From Nectonema munidae (taxonomy: Eukaryota > Nematomorpha > Nectonematoida > Nectonematidae): DNA of 64,000 nucleotides. The stretch is taken from NCBI GenBank assembly GCA_030549495.1, contig JAUIRK010000089.1, positions 124,001 through 188,000 of the forward strand, given 5' to 3'. The position numbers and the translations under genes are program-made. Shown one piece after another: positions 23,800-37,300 of this stretch. The notes under the pieces are model-generated. The model was not told the DNA's origin and ran no database searches. It was given only the letters and a program-made list of their open reading frames with translations. Positions within the stretch are counted from its first letter, which is position 1. Each line of letters begins with the position of its first letter.

Positions 23800-25190
23800 A
23801 TCTTCGGAAAACTAGTCTACTGGTCACGCAAAAATTTTAGATCTTATTTTTTCGAAAAAAAGTTTCGCTTATAGCTGGTTATCTACCGTAGTTGAGATGG
23901 ACCAATAACTCATGTGATGCGATCTGCAATAGTGATGATGACAATATAAAATTGTCTACCAACCCAATTTTCCTAATTATTATTTAACTAAGAAAAAGGG
24001 CTTGCGAATTTTGAGGATGGTGACCTTTTTTCAACTTCACCTTCAAGCAAAACCGAAAAACGCGTGTTAATGGTTATATTTATATTTGCATAGTATTTAC
24101 CTCAGAGAAGACACACACACAAGATTGAAATTTTTTAATGAGCTGACAAAAAAATTTGATGAATGTGTTAATTTTTTTATGAGTAAAAAAGTAATTCCTA
24201 AATTTATTATGATATTATTTGCCAGAAATGATCCATTTTATCGAAAAAGTTTCTTTTTTTTCATCTATTTTTTTTATAAAAAGTGAAAAAAAAGCAAAAT
24301 CATCTCCCCTCCTGGCCTATTCCGCTTATTATTTATGTTAAAGAAGGGGGCCGCCTCCTTTCATTAAATACTTTTTGATTTTAAAGTCTTTGGTTGTAAT
24401 CCATTTACTAAATTCAGCTTCTAGACTAGATAATATAAATTAGTTTTTTCTACTTTCCGTAAATTTCTTTTCCAGATGTCAAGCACCATCTGATCTTGAC
24501 TCACATATATACTTTGCAATCTAGGTTTTTGATTTTCCTCTGTTTATTAACAAACATATAGTCCATTTAAGTTTTCTTTCCTCCACTAATATAAGTAATG
24601 AAATGGTCGTCTTTTTTTCTATATTTTTCATTACAAATATATACAGTTCTTTTCTTAGTGCTATATCTAAAAATTCCTTCGTCTTTCATTTTTACATCGA
24701 CAACCATGTCCTCTATGCATAGTGCCACTCTTCAACACAGCGCTTTATTTTGCCATAATCAGATTTCCATTCTTCATCAATTTATCAGCCACTTCTATCT
24801 GATAGGAAAGGTTCTCTTTTTTAAGATCCGATTGTGTTGCGCACGCTTACATAATAATCATAATTATCTCATTACTACTCTCCGATCCTTCTCTTTTCCC
24901 TCGTCCTTATTCTTCACTTCTTTTTTATCATCCTGAGCTAGTAGAACGATTTTTACTCTTTATAGAGCCACCCTATTCTATCCCCTCCATTTCTTTTCCT
25001 ATTATTTTTTTCCGTAAGAAGGTAAAGACGCCCATAAAGTACTTTGGGTGTAATCGACCCATTCTTGATTTGTGTCATCGTTTATAAATGACGCATATTT
25101 TATTAGCCGGTTGCTTTTCGTTGCACCAACCATTTTTGTTCAAACTTAGAAAATTTCAGTCTTTATTCGACCAAGAGTTCAAACCACAAA
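23800..25190. other. AT-rich intergenic stretch
   Basis: No gene or element border could be supported. Open frames at 24086-24286 and 24598-24936 are Phe/Ser-rich translations of T-rich DNA. Confidence 0.45.
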
Positions 25191-25199
25191 TCTAATATT

Positions 25200-25298
25200 G
25201 AACCCACTTCGGCCCGGTCCCGCAAAAAGTTTTAAATGACCCGCAATTTATGTTCAGGTCCTGGAAACCCATAGGAATGGCCCGCCCTAAGCAGGCCT
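25200..25298. mobile_element. Tiny hAT-like MITE (99 bp) with 8-bp duplication
   Basis: A GC-rich 99-bp block containing 'cggcccggtcccgc', 'gacccgcaattt' and 'ggcccgccctaagcaggcc' is bounded by identical CTAATATT (25192-25199 and 25299-25306). The 8-bp duplication suggests hAT, but terminal inverted repeats are poor, so the class is tentative. Confidence 0.55.
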
Positions 25299-26144
25299 CT
25301 AATATTTACCAAGAGTTATATTGGGTTAAATGTTCGTTTGCTTCCAACCCTCCATTTATTCTGTTCTAAACTCATTATTCAACTTTAAGAAAGATTTTTT
25401 TTAACAAAAAGCGCACCTATTTTTTAGGGGCAATCCACTTTTTTGTTTCAAAGAAAAACCCGAAATAAACTTCACAGCTTTACATTTTTTTCCTCCATCA
25501 AATATCAATAATAATTTAAAAAAAATTCAATACTTTACGTTAACAAAAAATACTTAGACAAAATTTAGTAAATGGGAAAATTGTTCTTAGACTTAAGGTG
25601 GTAAAAAATTGTTCATATTCAAAAATTAATAACTTTCCAATTTGATGGATCGGTTAAGGTTAATAGGAAATTTTGTTTTCTCTTCAATTTTTATAACAAA
25701 TTTTATTGAATTTAATATTGTATTTTGCTATAAATATTTACTCTATTTTCTAAAGTTAAGAAAAAATAAAAGAATACTCGTACATTTCGAGTGTCCGTTG
25801 AAATCAATTTTCATCACTTTAGTAATATTTTTAAAAGAAAAATACTCTTAAACTTCAGGTGGTGGAAAATTAATTTTAATCCAAAATTGAATACTTTCAA
25901 ATTTTAAAGGTCAGTTGGGGTTAAAAATATAAAAAAAATTTAAAGAAAATTTTATTGAATTTATTAATATTATATTTTTTTTGGTTATTTTCTATCATAA
26001 ACTTTAATTTAAAAAATAAAGGAATAGTTTTTATTTTAAGGCTCAGTGAAGGTCAATATATTCTTTTGTCACGTTAGCAACTTTATCATTGCTTTTAAAA
26101 AAAGATACCAATTTTATTGAAAGAGATAAGTAATTTTACACTTT

Positions 26145-27085
26145 CTTCTCCTTTGCCTACACCTTATCCCCAAGTTGGGGGTCGGTGGCTGAGATCCGCT
26201 GTCTCCACTTCTCTCTCTCTAGTGCGGCGTCTTCGATGAGTCCAAGCTCCTGTAGTCGCTCCTTCAGCCCAGCTCTCCATCTTTTTCGTTGTCTCCCTCT
26301 GCTTCTTTTTCCACTCACTTTCGTTTCCATAGCTTGGCGCACGACATCATCTTGCTTTTTCCTTAAAATATGCCCGTACCACAACAGTTTACAACGTTCT
26401 GCTACAGCCAGCACACTTATCTCAACTCCGGTCTTTCTTCTATCCTCATTTCTTTTTTTGTCTCTTAGAGTTGCCCCCATCATCCATCTAAGCATTTTCA
26501 TTTCAGTCGCGATTAATTTTCTTTCATCTTTTTTCTTCAAGCTCCAGCATTCACAACTATATGTCAAGAACAATTGTGGTGTAAATCTTAGCTTTGCGTT
26601 TCATTGGCATTCTTTTATCACTGATATTAATGGGTGTCTTTAGATTTTTGTAGATTTCTTGCACCTACCTCACAAGTTTTTCCGATATTCCCTTTTTACG
26701 CAAGCACCAATAGACTAATTCCCTATGAATAGTATCATATGCTTTCTCTAGATCTACAAATCCACAAAAAAACTGATGCATATCCTTCAATTTTCTTTCT
26801 ATTAGTGATAAAGATTTTTATCTTGTGATAAAAATCGCGTCTATTGCACTCTTTCCAGGCATAAATCCAAACTGTTTCGGGTTTATCTGTATCACTGAAC
26901 GAATTCGCTTGTCCAAAATTATTTCTAGTATTTTCAGCCCGTGCTCGAGTAACTTCACACCACAATAGCTACCACATTCTAAGACATCGCCTTTCTTTTT
27001 CCAGATGAGTATTAGTACGCTTTTCCTCCAGCTTTCAGGTATATTTTCTTCAATCCAAACTCTTTTTAGTAGGTCTACATCTACT
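26145..27085 (-). mobile_element. 5'-truncated RTE-type LINE with 15-bp target duplication
   Basis: The insert is bounded by the identical 15-bp repeat GTAATTTTACACTTT (26130-26144 and 27086-27100). On the minus strand it reads part of a reverse transcriptase: YCGVKLLEHGLKILEIILDK, QFGFMPGKSAIDAIFI and FVDLEKAYDTIHRELVYW. The C-terminal domain of RTE proteins follows in another frame (26573-26157): ECWSLKKKDERKL, MKMLRWMMG, LLWYGHILRKKQDD and GRQRKRWRAGLKERLQELG. The YADD catalytic box lies in the missing or shifted part between these frames. The element was truncated at its 5' end on insertion and has since been frameshifted. Confidence 0.9.
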
Positions 27086-27639
27086 GTAATTTTACACTTT
27101 ATGGGGTAATAAATTGTTTTTATCCAAAAAACTAATGAAATGTAATTTACCGTATAGCCAGCTAAATCGATACAGTTAAAATTACAAAATGTTTTTTATT
27201 AAAACTTATAATGATCGAATCTCCCTATTATCGTATTCTTTAAAAAAAAATAAACTATTTTGTTAGAATTATTTTTGTGCTTCATAAGTCATCTCTATTC
27301 GTCTTCTGTTCACTCATCGCTACTCTGCGTAAATAGTTTATTTTTAGGCATAAAAATTTCTATGATCGAAAAATAGAGATTTGTATATTCGACTTGTGCT
27401 CGGAGAACATGATTTTTCACTGGACATTTGAGAATTCGTCGTATACCAGGGTAAAGTTGTACATGGAGATATATGGTATTTGTTTTTTTTTATCTATTCA
27501 AAATGTTTAGATTTATATTGAAAAACATAAAAAGATTCACAGATAAATCTTACCTTTCAAGTTTAAAACGCGGAAAAAGGAAATTTGAAGGATTCATCTA
27601 ATCTCAATCGTAGAGTAAGTAAAGGTGTAATTTATTTTG

Positions 27640-27790
27640 AATGATCTACGCAGATGTTACAGATAAAGAAAGCACCGTTTTCAACCTCTGCGTAGACACA
27701 AAATCGTATTAAAAATTTAGAATGAAATATAAATGAAACAAAACTGATTTCTGAGTATTCACCGTTTAAGCTTTTATTTCAAGAATGATT
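27640..27790 (-). repeat. Dispersed repeat with inverted copy at 36.3 kb
   Basis: The blocks 'ctctgcgtag', 'gtattaaaaatttagaatg' and 'tttctgagtatt' recur in reverse order and orientation at about 36265-36345. 'tagtattaaaaatttagaatg' also recurs at 36395-36415. It is probably a small nonautonomous transposon of unknown class. Confidence 0.55.
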
Positions 27791-28190
27791 TCTAGAGTTT
27801 TTTTTAAAACTTTAGAGAAAACTGTAAAACCTGAAAATCTTTAATTGTCTATTATCACTTCCCCCCCCCCCCCCCCACTTGGAAAATTTTAATTCGTAAA
27901 AAGACATCATTGTTATTTGATTAAAAATGGTGTATCTTTTTAAAAAATTTTTTGCCTCCCCTTAGTTCAGCATTAAAAAGATTTCGGGAAGATTTACATC
28001 GCGAAATAGACTCTTAAAATGATAAATTTATTAAAGATGGAATGCGTGATAAAATAAAAGACATAAGATATAATTTATTAGTTTAAACATTTTATATTTT
28101 AATACATTGGCAGAAATAACTTTACACACTTAAATGCTCAAAAATTAATGGTGTGGCTCTGAGTATGATAAAAACGCGCAAGTTTCTCCA

Positions 28191-28310
28191 CTATGACTTC
28201 TCTAGTACTGATTGAGTTTGTTTATTTGGACTATTTTTCTTAATTGCTTTTTCTGCTTCAGAGTTTGCAAGATTAAATGCGGTGAGTACTGAATTGGTCA
28301 AACACTCTGC
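28191..28310 (-). CDS. PTB gene, last coding exon
   Basis: It follows an acceptor TTTTTTTAG (minus strand) and reads AECLTNSVLTAFNLANSEAE, then KAIKKNSPNKQTQSVLEKS and TAG (28193-28191). The first half is the amphipathic helix that closes PTB domains; the rest is a short polar tail. It joins the previous exon in phase 0. A possible AATAAA for the minus strand lies at 28032-28027. Confidence 0.85.
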   Translation of the reverse strand, partial: AECLTNSVLTAFNLANSEAEKAIKKNSPNKQTQSVLEKS

Positions 28311-31300
28311 CTAAAAAAATATATCAATTACAGTTCAATATCCCGGGAAACATTAATCCGCATCTTCATTAATTTGTGAGTTTTGTTTAAATAAAATCAG
28401 AATACCATTAGTGCGGAATTATTGCGATATTTAGCAACAATATTAAAAATAAATAAAAACAAAATCATGTTCTGATGAAATGGTTTAAGCTTCGTGAAAG
28501 TGAAGATCTTACAATGTCTTAAAAAATGATCTAGAACGTGACAAAACTTTTCACCAGAATGTAAATATACAAAATGTTTTAAGTCAAGCCATGCTTTAAG
28601 GCAGGAGTCGCCAAATGGGGTAGATCAGTAATTTGTGAGAGATCAAACGAGAATAAATACACTATGAGAATGAGTTATTATATAAATTCTGCAGCATTAT
28701 AAATTGAATGTAAGAAGCATACCCCAAATGAATGATTAAAAAATTATTGCTGAAAGACGTTATGTAAACAAATAAGAAGCAGGAAATCCCATTACTACCT
28801 TTCAAAAGAGCATAATTAAGTAAAAGGAAAACGTGACCGTGGGTCTTCTTTCTATGAGAACGCAAAAATTCATATTTAGGAGTTTCCAGACTAAAAATTT
28901 AGTTACATAGCAAAAAATAAATATAAAAAACAACAAAACTTTCCAAAAGTTTTGACGCATTCAATTCTTTGGTGCAGTTGAAAATATGCAAAATAACTTC
29001 TGTGGTAAAAACAGTTCAAAAATTTCAAGAGAACCACTAAGAGATGAAGCGCTGCTTGCAGGACCAGGTGGGCTTTGATATACATTTCTAATATTTTGAT
29101 TGAGAGGACGGCCTTGGTTTGATCTAGATTCTAGAAGAATCCCAAATATACTCAGTATTATCTGGTGCTATGAGTGAATCGCAAAGTAAATCTTCAGAAG
29201 CAGATGTTGAATCTAATTCAGAAAATGAGGTACTTGTGGTCTCACTAGAAGAAGACGAAGAAGAACCGAGAGAACTCATGGAAAAAAGTAAGTTTGAAAA
29301 ACAAACTTTGATTGGAAGAAAAATCTGGATGGAGTTTATTCCATAGGAAGTTCAAGTGAAATAAATCAATATAAGAAACACTATCTTTTTCACAGTAGAA
29401 AGAAGTGTCAGATTTTCATTGATAAAAATCAAAAGTAATGCGATGCTAGATATTCATCGATAATAATCTGAGCACATTATTTATCACACTTTATGTAATA
29501 AAATCAATAAGCCACTGTATATAATTTTTATATTTCTCCATTTACTGCGAGCTATCAAATAACCAAGAAAAGTTATAGAATGGATATCACGCCACATGAT
29601 CTCTTTACTTTTTTATTGTTAGTATGATGGCTCAGTACACCACTCATGCACAGATCACATAGGCTAGCTTATAAATAGCAGATTCCTTTCATAACGTTGA
29701 TGGCTTTTTTCTTTTAATTATTGGTATTGACTTGTATGATTGATTGTTGTTGTGTAATTGGTAAATCTTCGTATACGACCATATAGAAAAAGTAATCACA
29801 CGGCAAATTATACTCACACATTAGCAAATTTTTTAGTTTCAAAGTTTTTGAGAGAGTAATCCAGGGAATGAGGAAAAACCCAGTTATATACAGTTAAAAT
29901 AACATTTCAACTTGTAGATTAATGTCATTCAAAAAATGAAAAAATTTATATAATTTTTCCATACAAAAATATTTTCATATTTCTTATATTTTTATAGGAA
30001 ATTTTTTGAAATTAATATCATTAGTCAAAAATTAAACGCCCTTAACATAGATTATCTTTCTCTCATTTAAATCAACATCCATGCTGTTTTTCTTTTGCTA
30101 TATAAAAAAAAGAGATAAACAATCAAGTGGAGTTTTTCTCCAACTACTGGACATTTGTGTAAGTTTAATATACCTGGTCTTACGAGGGTTAATTAATAAA
30201 TTAGTTCATGCTTCCCACATTCGATTTATAACGCTGCTAAATTAAAAAGATAGCTCATCCTCATAATATTTCTCACCGACTCCACGGCGGTCTCCCTAGA
30301 CTCTCGTTGGCGACCTCTAATACAGAGACGACCTATACATTTTTCGCAAAAATTGTAGACAGAAGCCGTCAGAATATTGGAACACAGACCACACATTCGA
30401 TCACTCTCATTTCTAGTTATTGTTGGAAAAACACTTTTTCTTCATTTCTGGTGCGAAAATCAAATGGCAAAACAAGAAGAATAGTAGCTAACTTTCAGTT
30501 TAAAAAGAGCGATTTGTGAGCCTATCAATGAAATTTTGATCAAGAATCTTGCCACAATACATTTCACAATACTACACATTAATAAAAGAGCTATATCTCA
30601 ATGGAGCCGCATATGGAATCAAGATAACACAATTGCGACAACTTTTATGTGATCGACATCGAAAATCTACAACTCATTTCTATTAGTTAGCTTATAATTT
30701 TATTTCTAAATCTACAATGACATGTTGAATATCTGTCATTACTGAATATAATCAAGTGAAGCGTGATAAAAAAGAGTGTTTGAATGCTTGCCAAGTTCTG
30801 AGTGTGCTATTCATTCAACAGTTAATATTTTTGGATTTCAACTTGCTAATCACAGGTCTTGGTTATGCTTAAACAAGAATATTTTTTGCTTAATTCAGTT
30901 TTCTGTAATAGAGGTACATTTGAATTTGTGAAATGTATTTACTGTTAGTTATATACAGTGAGTGGCGTATTCAGAGAGGGGACATTATGACATAGCCTCC
31001 CTTCATTAAAATAAGGGATCCCACATTGAAATAAGGTAAAGGTACCGCGGGGTGTTTTAATCGAGAAGGCACAATTGCGCCGCTTGTATCGAACTATGAG
31101 GAAAGTAGGCTTGATACGGAATCGAACCCAAGACCTTGAGTTATAGAAACCCAGTATCTAACCAACCTTCCTCACGCCGTATTAATAGATAAATACGTTA
31201 TCTATAATCAATAGCGAATAAATTAGCTGTATTATTCAATCGGCCAATCATTAGTATCAATATTGGAACATTATCAACTAGATCGGCTATAACAAAAAAA

Positions 31301-34300
31301 TTAGTTAGAAATGCACCACGCTCTAATTTTTGGGACATTTTATTTTAGACCGTGTTGCATTTCTTGGCAGGATGCCCTTCCTGACGTCAACCGAATGGCA
31401 TCAGATTAAACAACAAAAAATTCTATTTAGGGTACATCGGAAATTGAAACCGAGACTCTTAGAATGAAATCCCTGAGGTATAACCACCATGCCACTGCCA
31501 TCCAAATCATACAAATATAAGATTTTTTAAGTCTAAAAAAAATGTTTTAAAAATATGGTATTAACATTGCTTAGATTAGAATCAGGGACGTACTTTTAGA
31601 ATAAATGAATTTTTTTTATAATAAAATACAAAACTGAATGTTTAGTGGTCCATGAAGTTTGAAAAGTTGGCCGCGGCTAACTAAAATAACGGTAGCTTTT
31701 CGAGAAGCGAAATAGCAACATGCAAATAGTCTGGCACATAACAAAGGTTTATATTTGATTGACATAATGTTAGTTGCGAACTTACAATTTTTGAGTTACG
31801 ACAATAGAAGACATGATATTCAAAGGTTTCATTTACGGAATTTCGGTATAGAAATGCGAACTTCTTTTTGTAGGATTTGTAATATGCACATGACACAATT
31901 CTAAAATAGTAAAATAAAGACGTAAATGCGCCTGTCATCTTTACCTACATCACTGCTTAGCGTGCACAAGAGCACCGGTGCCCCCTCCGCCAAGACATGC
32001 AAGTGCCCCTAGGAAATTTTTGTACATAACATTCAAACTAGAATGATTTTTTTCATTACTATACACTAAAAAATAATTAATCCCCATCCAGTAGTACAAA
32101 ATCTCACAGTTCTACACTAACAAGTAGTGCTGTACTGATAAGATCGGCATTGTCACCGGTATCGCCAAATTTTTTATTATTCGCGGAGTTCTTGAGCCAA
32201 ACAGGTAGAGTAAAATGACACTTTCATTTTGTTCAAATATTTTTTAAATTTTAAATATGGTATTAATTTGAGAAAATCGCATTCTCTGCTTCCTTTTTGC
32301 TGTATAACAGCGCAAATGCGTCTTAGTCTAAGACATAGGTTTTCAACACCAGGGCTGCGACCCTAATTGGAGTCGCGAGTGCATTCCTAAAAGTGGCCTT
32401 CAGCGGTGACATACAATACGTTACATTTTTCCAATTTTATATCGTTTTATTTTAAAAGACTTGTTTGGCTTGTGAGTAGACTTTCATTACTTTACTTGTT
32501 TTACGCTTCAGTTTCGGACACAAATTCTTTTAATATAACATTTAAAATTATAGAAAAAAGCCCCCCCCCCCCCCCCAATAATTTTAAGGATGTGCGCCTC
32601 TGACATAATCACCACTCAAATGCAACTGGACATGAACATAAAAAAGTTCAAACAATCATACATTATATTCTTGTAAAGCATTTAGTATCTTTTTTCAATT
32701 TTTGCCTGCCAGTTTAAAACCACACATACGCATTACTCCTAAAATCATCCCAAGTATCGCTATCGTTCAAAAATTGGGGTCGCTATATCACTATACTTGT
32801 ATTATATATATAGGCACCACGGTTCTCGAAAGCATCGAACTGAAAGTTATGTTTAGAAGAAAATGTCCGTCTTGAAACCCCGAGAGTAGGCGCATAAGCG
32901 ACAAATTGCCGTTCAGTCCGTGTCAAACAAAAAGAGCTTTGAAGTGAATTATCCCTTACATATTATGTATCAGAACATGTAAATTAATTGAAATCATTTA
33001 TTATGGGTAAAATTGTTTCGGTTTTCTATGAATTTCGTATTCGAACATCCTCTGAAAACAAGTTGTGTTTGATGTACCAGATATCATTTTTACGACAAAG
33101 TTGGCAAACGTAATAAGGAAAGGAATTTAAATGAATAATTTATCTCAATTATTGTGTTTTAGGAGACATGGAATACTTATACAAACTTTTGTTGTACAAA
33201 TCTTTTAAAGTTCCAAGTTTTAGATCAAAAAACAACTTTTTGAGTAATTTAGCAACAGAAAAAAGTATTCACTTGAAGTTTTGACTTACTAGATGTGAAA
33301 TTTATGACTTGTATTGGAAATGGAAAAAATGCGTTTAATCCTGAAGGTTTAAAATCTCAAGTTTGGATTGAACTGAAAAAAGCTAATGAAGAAACAAAGA
33401 TAAAAGAAAGTACTTTCGCAATTTGCAGTTATTGTAAATGGAACTTGGAAAGGTCAAATACCTCCATGCAGTCTACTCGATAACATGGACGCCAAAGAAG
33501 TGCCAAAGATATCGTCACTTTCAAGAATATAATTCTTGCTTATATCACAAGCTAAGCCTTTTCAAATGGTCATCAAGTTTTATTCATTTACTTCAAAAAA
33601 TGCTGTCTGCTCTGAATGGTTGAAGAATTGATCTGTCTGTCTTTAGAAGAAACAATCAAACAACTTGAGGAAAATACCAACTGGTACTGTAAATAACCAT
33701 TGAAATATATAATGGTTCATAATAATATTATTAACCCTAAGACGACAACTTATTCACTAATACCTTAGATCTTGAAAAAAATGGATGATGAGGTGTAATA
33801 TTCAAATTATTCATTTGAATATTCTACAGCATTTGCTGCTTGCAGTTTTCTTTCTCTTTGAACATAATTCATTTAAGCATGTTTTCTCATCTTTTTCTAG
33901 TTTATTTTCAATTTACATCATTTGATTACTCAAAATCTTTCTTTATTTTTGTATGTCACTCTCATTGCCATGTAAATTTTGTAGTATATATATATCAAGC
34001 TTTTGTAGAATATCTTATTTTAGGATTGAAAAACAGTGCTATCCGAACAAGGCTTCTGGAGAACCCAAATTTAGATCTTGATACAGTTGTTAACCAAGCA
34101 AATAGAAGCGAAAGCTATGTATTAATTACATTAGGACATGCGCCAGCCTCAAACGAAAATCGTAAAGATGAGCCTGTCATTCTCCGAGATCTTGAAACGC
34201 AAAAAGGAGAAGTATGTACATCCTTCGTAAAATCATCAAATAAATGCAAATGTTACTTTTGTGGAGGCAAAAGAAATCCTAAAGACAAGCGAGAACTTTA

Positions 34301-37300
34301 CTCAGCAAAACGCCATACTTGCTTCAAATGTGGGAAAATTGGGCATTTTTCCAAGGTGTGTCAATCGTCAACAAGAATGTTTCGAACATAAATATGATAC
34401 CTAATCAATCCGATTGGAAGAGCATAGTCTATCTAAACGGCTCAAAATATGAAGTACTCGTAGACACAGGAAGTACCGACAATTTTATAGATAAAGTCAC
34501 TGCAAATGGCTTAAAGTTGAAGCTATATCCATACAAAGAAAAAGTAAGTATGGCTTCTAACAAGTTTAAAGTGCAAGTTTTAGGAAAAGTCCGTGCTTCC
34601 TTGCAAATCCAGAATAAGCACTACAAAAATGAGGAATTTCTCTTTTTACCTCAATTATGGAAGCAAGTAATTCTGGGAATCAGTTTTTTGAAAAAACATA
34701 AAGAAATCAAGACTGACTTTGGTGGAAAAGAGACTCCTTTGAATTTCCAATACAAGAGTGGAATTCTCTGTGCAGTAAAAAAAGACCTCAGCTTGATCGA
34801 TCTTTCAGAAGCTTACTATTAAGTAGAGCTGGAAAAAGATGAACGGATTTATACTGGATTTGAAGCAAATGGTAGACTTTATCAGTTCATAAGAACGATA
34901 AAATGCTTCGTTGGCACGTGGAGTTATCTTCACACTCATTTGACATCAAATATCGCCCTAGAGCTGACAACTTATCAACAAATGCTTTGTCAAGGGTTTG
35001 TTCTATTTCAAAAGACTCAATGAACTTGATGATTCATCCGGGAGTAAGAAGAATGCATCACTTTGTAAGAGAAAATAATTTACCATTTTCAATGGGTAAA
35101 ATTAAAGGTATGACAAAGAACTGCCAAATTTGTTGTAAATGCAAACCAAGGTTTTACAACTTGGAACGATCACATTATCAAATCTACAAGACCGTTTGAT
35201 AGATTATCGATTAACTTCAAAGGCCCATTGCCATCAGAAAGTAAGACTAGGTATATTCTCAATATTATTGATGAGTACTCAAGATTTCCTTTCGCTTATC
35301 CCTGTAAAGACATAACGTTAAGCACCGTCATCAAATGTTTGCAAAATTTATTTACGATGTTTGGGCAACTTAATTACATACATTCTGATAGGAGGAAGTT
35401 GTTTTTATCAAATGAACTTAAATCTTTTCTTTTATCTAAAGGAATCGCGCCTACGTTCACAACAGCTTATAACCCGCAAGGCAACTCACGGTGCGAACGC
35501 AATAATGACGTCATTTGGCCAACCGTTACTCTAGCATCAGAAAATCTCGGACTGCCTATTGAAAAGTTGGAAGAAGTTCTTCCAGACTGCCTCAATGTAC
35601 TCAGAACTCTCTTGAATACAACAGCTAACCAAACTCCACATGAAAGAATGTTTACATTTCGAAGAAACACCATTAGCAACAAGGTTCCATACTGGCTATC
35701 CATTTCAAAAACTGTCTGGATAAATAAGTTTCCTATCTTATCCAAAGCCAAGATCTATCATATATGAATGATTTTGTTCCCCCTTTGAGCTTGAAAAGTT
35801 GTTTACAAACTTTCTAAAAATTTTCGGCGTAGCGATCTAGCTATCATTTTTTAATAGTTCGAGGTCTCATTTAAAAAAAATAAATCAACATATAAACAAC
35901 TACTGTACTAAAAAATCGACACAATTGTTTATTCAAAAATTGTCTGAACAATCCAAATCTCAATGGGATGGATCTGATTTGTCTAAATTTGGCTGTTTTG
36001 ACTAATGCAACTTTCATATCATTACTTACCGGTGTTGTATGGCCTCCAGGACATTTTTATTAATGAAAATCTTATTTTATCAATAAATATGTTCGAAAAT
36101 CTAACAAAATTTTTCTTGTCAATGAATGCAATTATGTCTTTTAAGGAATAGAAATTGCGAAAACGGGAAGACAGTGATAATAAGCAATTAAAGACATTCA
36201 GATTATGCAATTTTCTCTTGTTTCAATAAAATAAAAAAAATCAATCCTAAAATAAAAGATAGAGATAAATACTCAGAAATTGTTTTATTTTTATTTCATT
36301 CTAAAATTTTAATACTATTTTTTTCTACGCAGAGGTTAAACACTTACCGTATCAATGTCCCCTTCGTCGTAAGCTCTGCTTAGAAAAAAATAGTATTAAA
36401 AATTTAGAATGTCGCCTTTCGCCACCCCCTTCTCACTTGTAATGCTTGTGTAACACATTCGTGAATCTTCTTTCCGAGTCCAACAATCTCACTTCTAACT
36501 TACAACCCCCCTGAGTCAAACCCCACCTACCACTACTTCACCCGCTAAAATTCTGTTCTTATCGCAGTCCCTATTTTAAAGATTTTAAACTAGTGTTTTA
36601 TCTTATATATTCAACGAAGTTTCTTCTGGCTATTACATCGTTTGTGCTGTGCCAATGTAATTACATCTTATTTTATGCCTAATAGGGCAGCTTAGCTGGG
36701 TCTATACTCTATAAACATGATACGAGGCATTGATGTACTTCCTTTTTAATGAGCAAATTCAAATGTTTAATGAGGGGCGTGAGTAAGGTTGGTTGGGTAC
36801 TGTGTTTCGATAACTAAAGGCCTTGGGTTCGATCAGGCATCAAGCCTACTTTCTCATAGTTTGATGAATGAGTCGCAATTGTGCCTTCTCGATTACAACA
36901 CCCCACGCTACCTTTACCCTTTAATGAGCAAGGTTACAATGTTACAACTGCAATATGTGATATGTTTGAAATACGATATATTCAAATGAAAATATTCTAA
37001 ACTCTCCTCAAAATGAAAATAAATTAATAAATTCCCGAAAAGCGAAATCTATACACAATTTTTTAATTCAGTTGTGACTGTATCGACAACACAAGGAACT
37101 AAGGATGAGTTGATTTAAGATAGAATCAGCAAACATCATACCTGTAAATAGAAAAGTCAGATTCAACTTTGTTTAGTAACGGATCCTTCAATACTATGCC
37201 ATCAGGACATATTATAAGTAAAACGTCATTAATTTTCTTCTGCTTTGCCTAAAATATATAGTAGAGAAACAATAAGAGAAAAACAAATAGAAAAAAATAG

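Noticed and set aside
24598-24936. 112-codon Phe/Ser-rich open frame
   Set aside because: It is typical of T-rich DNA translated by chance; no signal peptide or domain pattern.
26185-26643. 152-codon plus-strand open frame
   Set aside because: It is the antisense shadow of the RTE LINE reverse-transcriptase end on the minus strand.
28602-28660. Possible hAT left end CAGGAGTCGCCAAATGGGG
   Set aside because: It matches a common hAT end style, but no matching right end or 8-bp duplication was found.
30955-31032. hAT-like 'cagtgagtggcgtattcaga'
   Set aside because: It resembles the 5.3-kb MITE end, but the other end and the target duplication are missing.
32340-32400. hAT-like 'ggttttcaacaccagggct' with 'gcgaccctaattggagtcgc'
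   Set aside because: Probably an old hAT end, but no partner end could be located, so borders cannot be given.
33734-33760. TTAACCCTAAGACGAC as a piggyBac end
   Set aside because: No partner end and no transposase next to it.
35467-35751. 94-codon minus-strand frame
   Set aside because: Antisense shadow of the integrase of the gypsy-like fossil.
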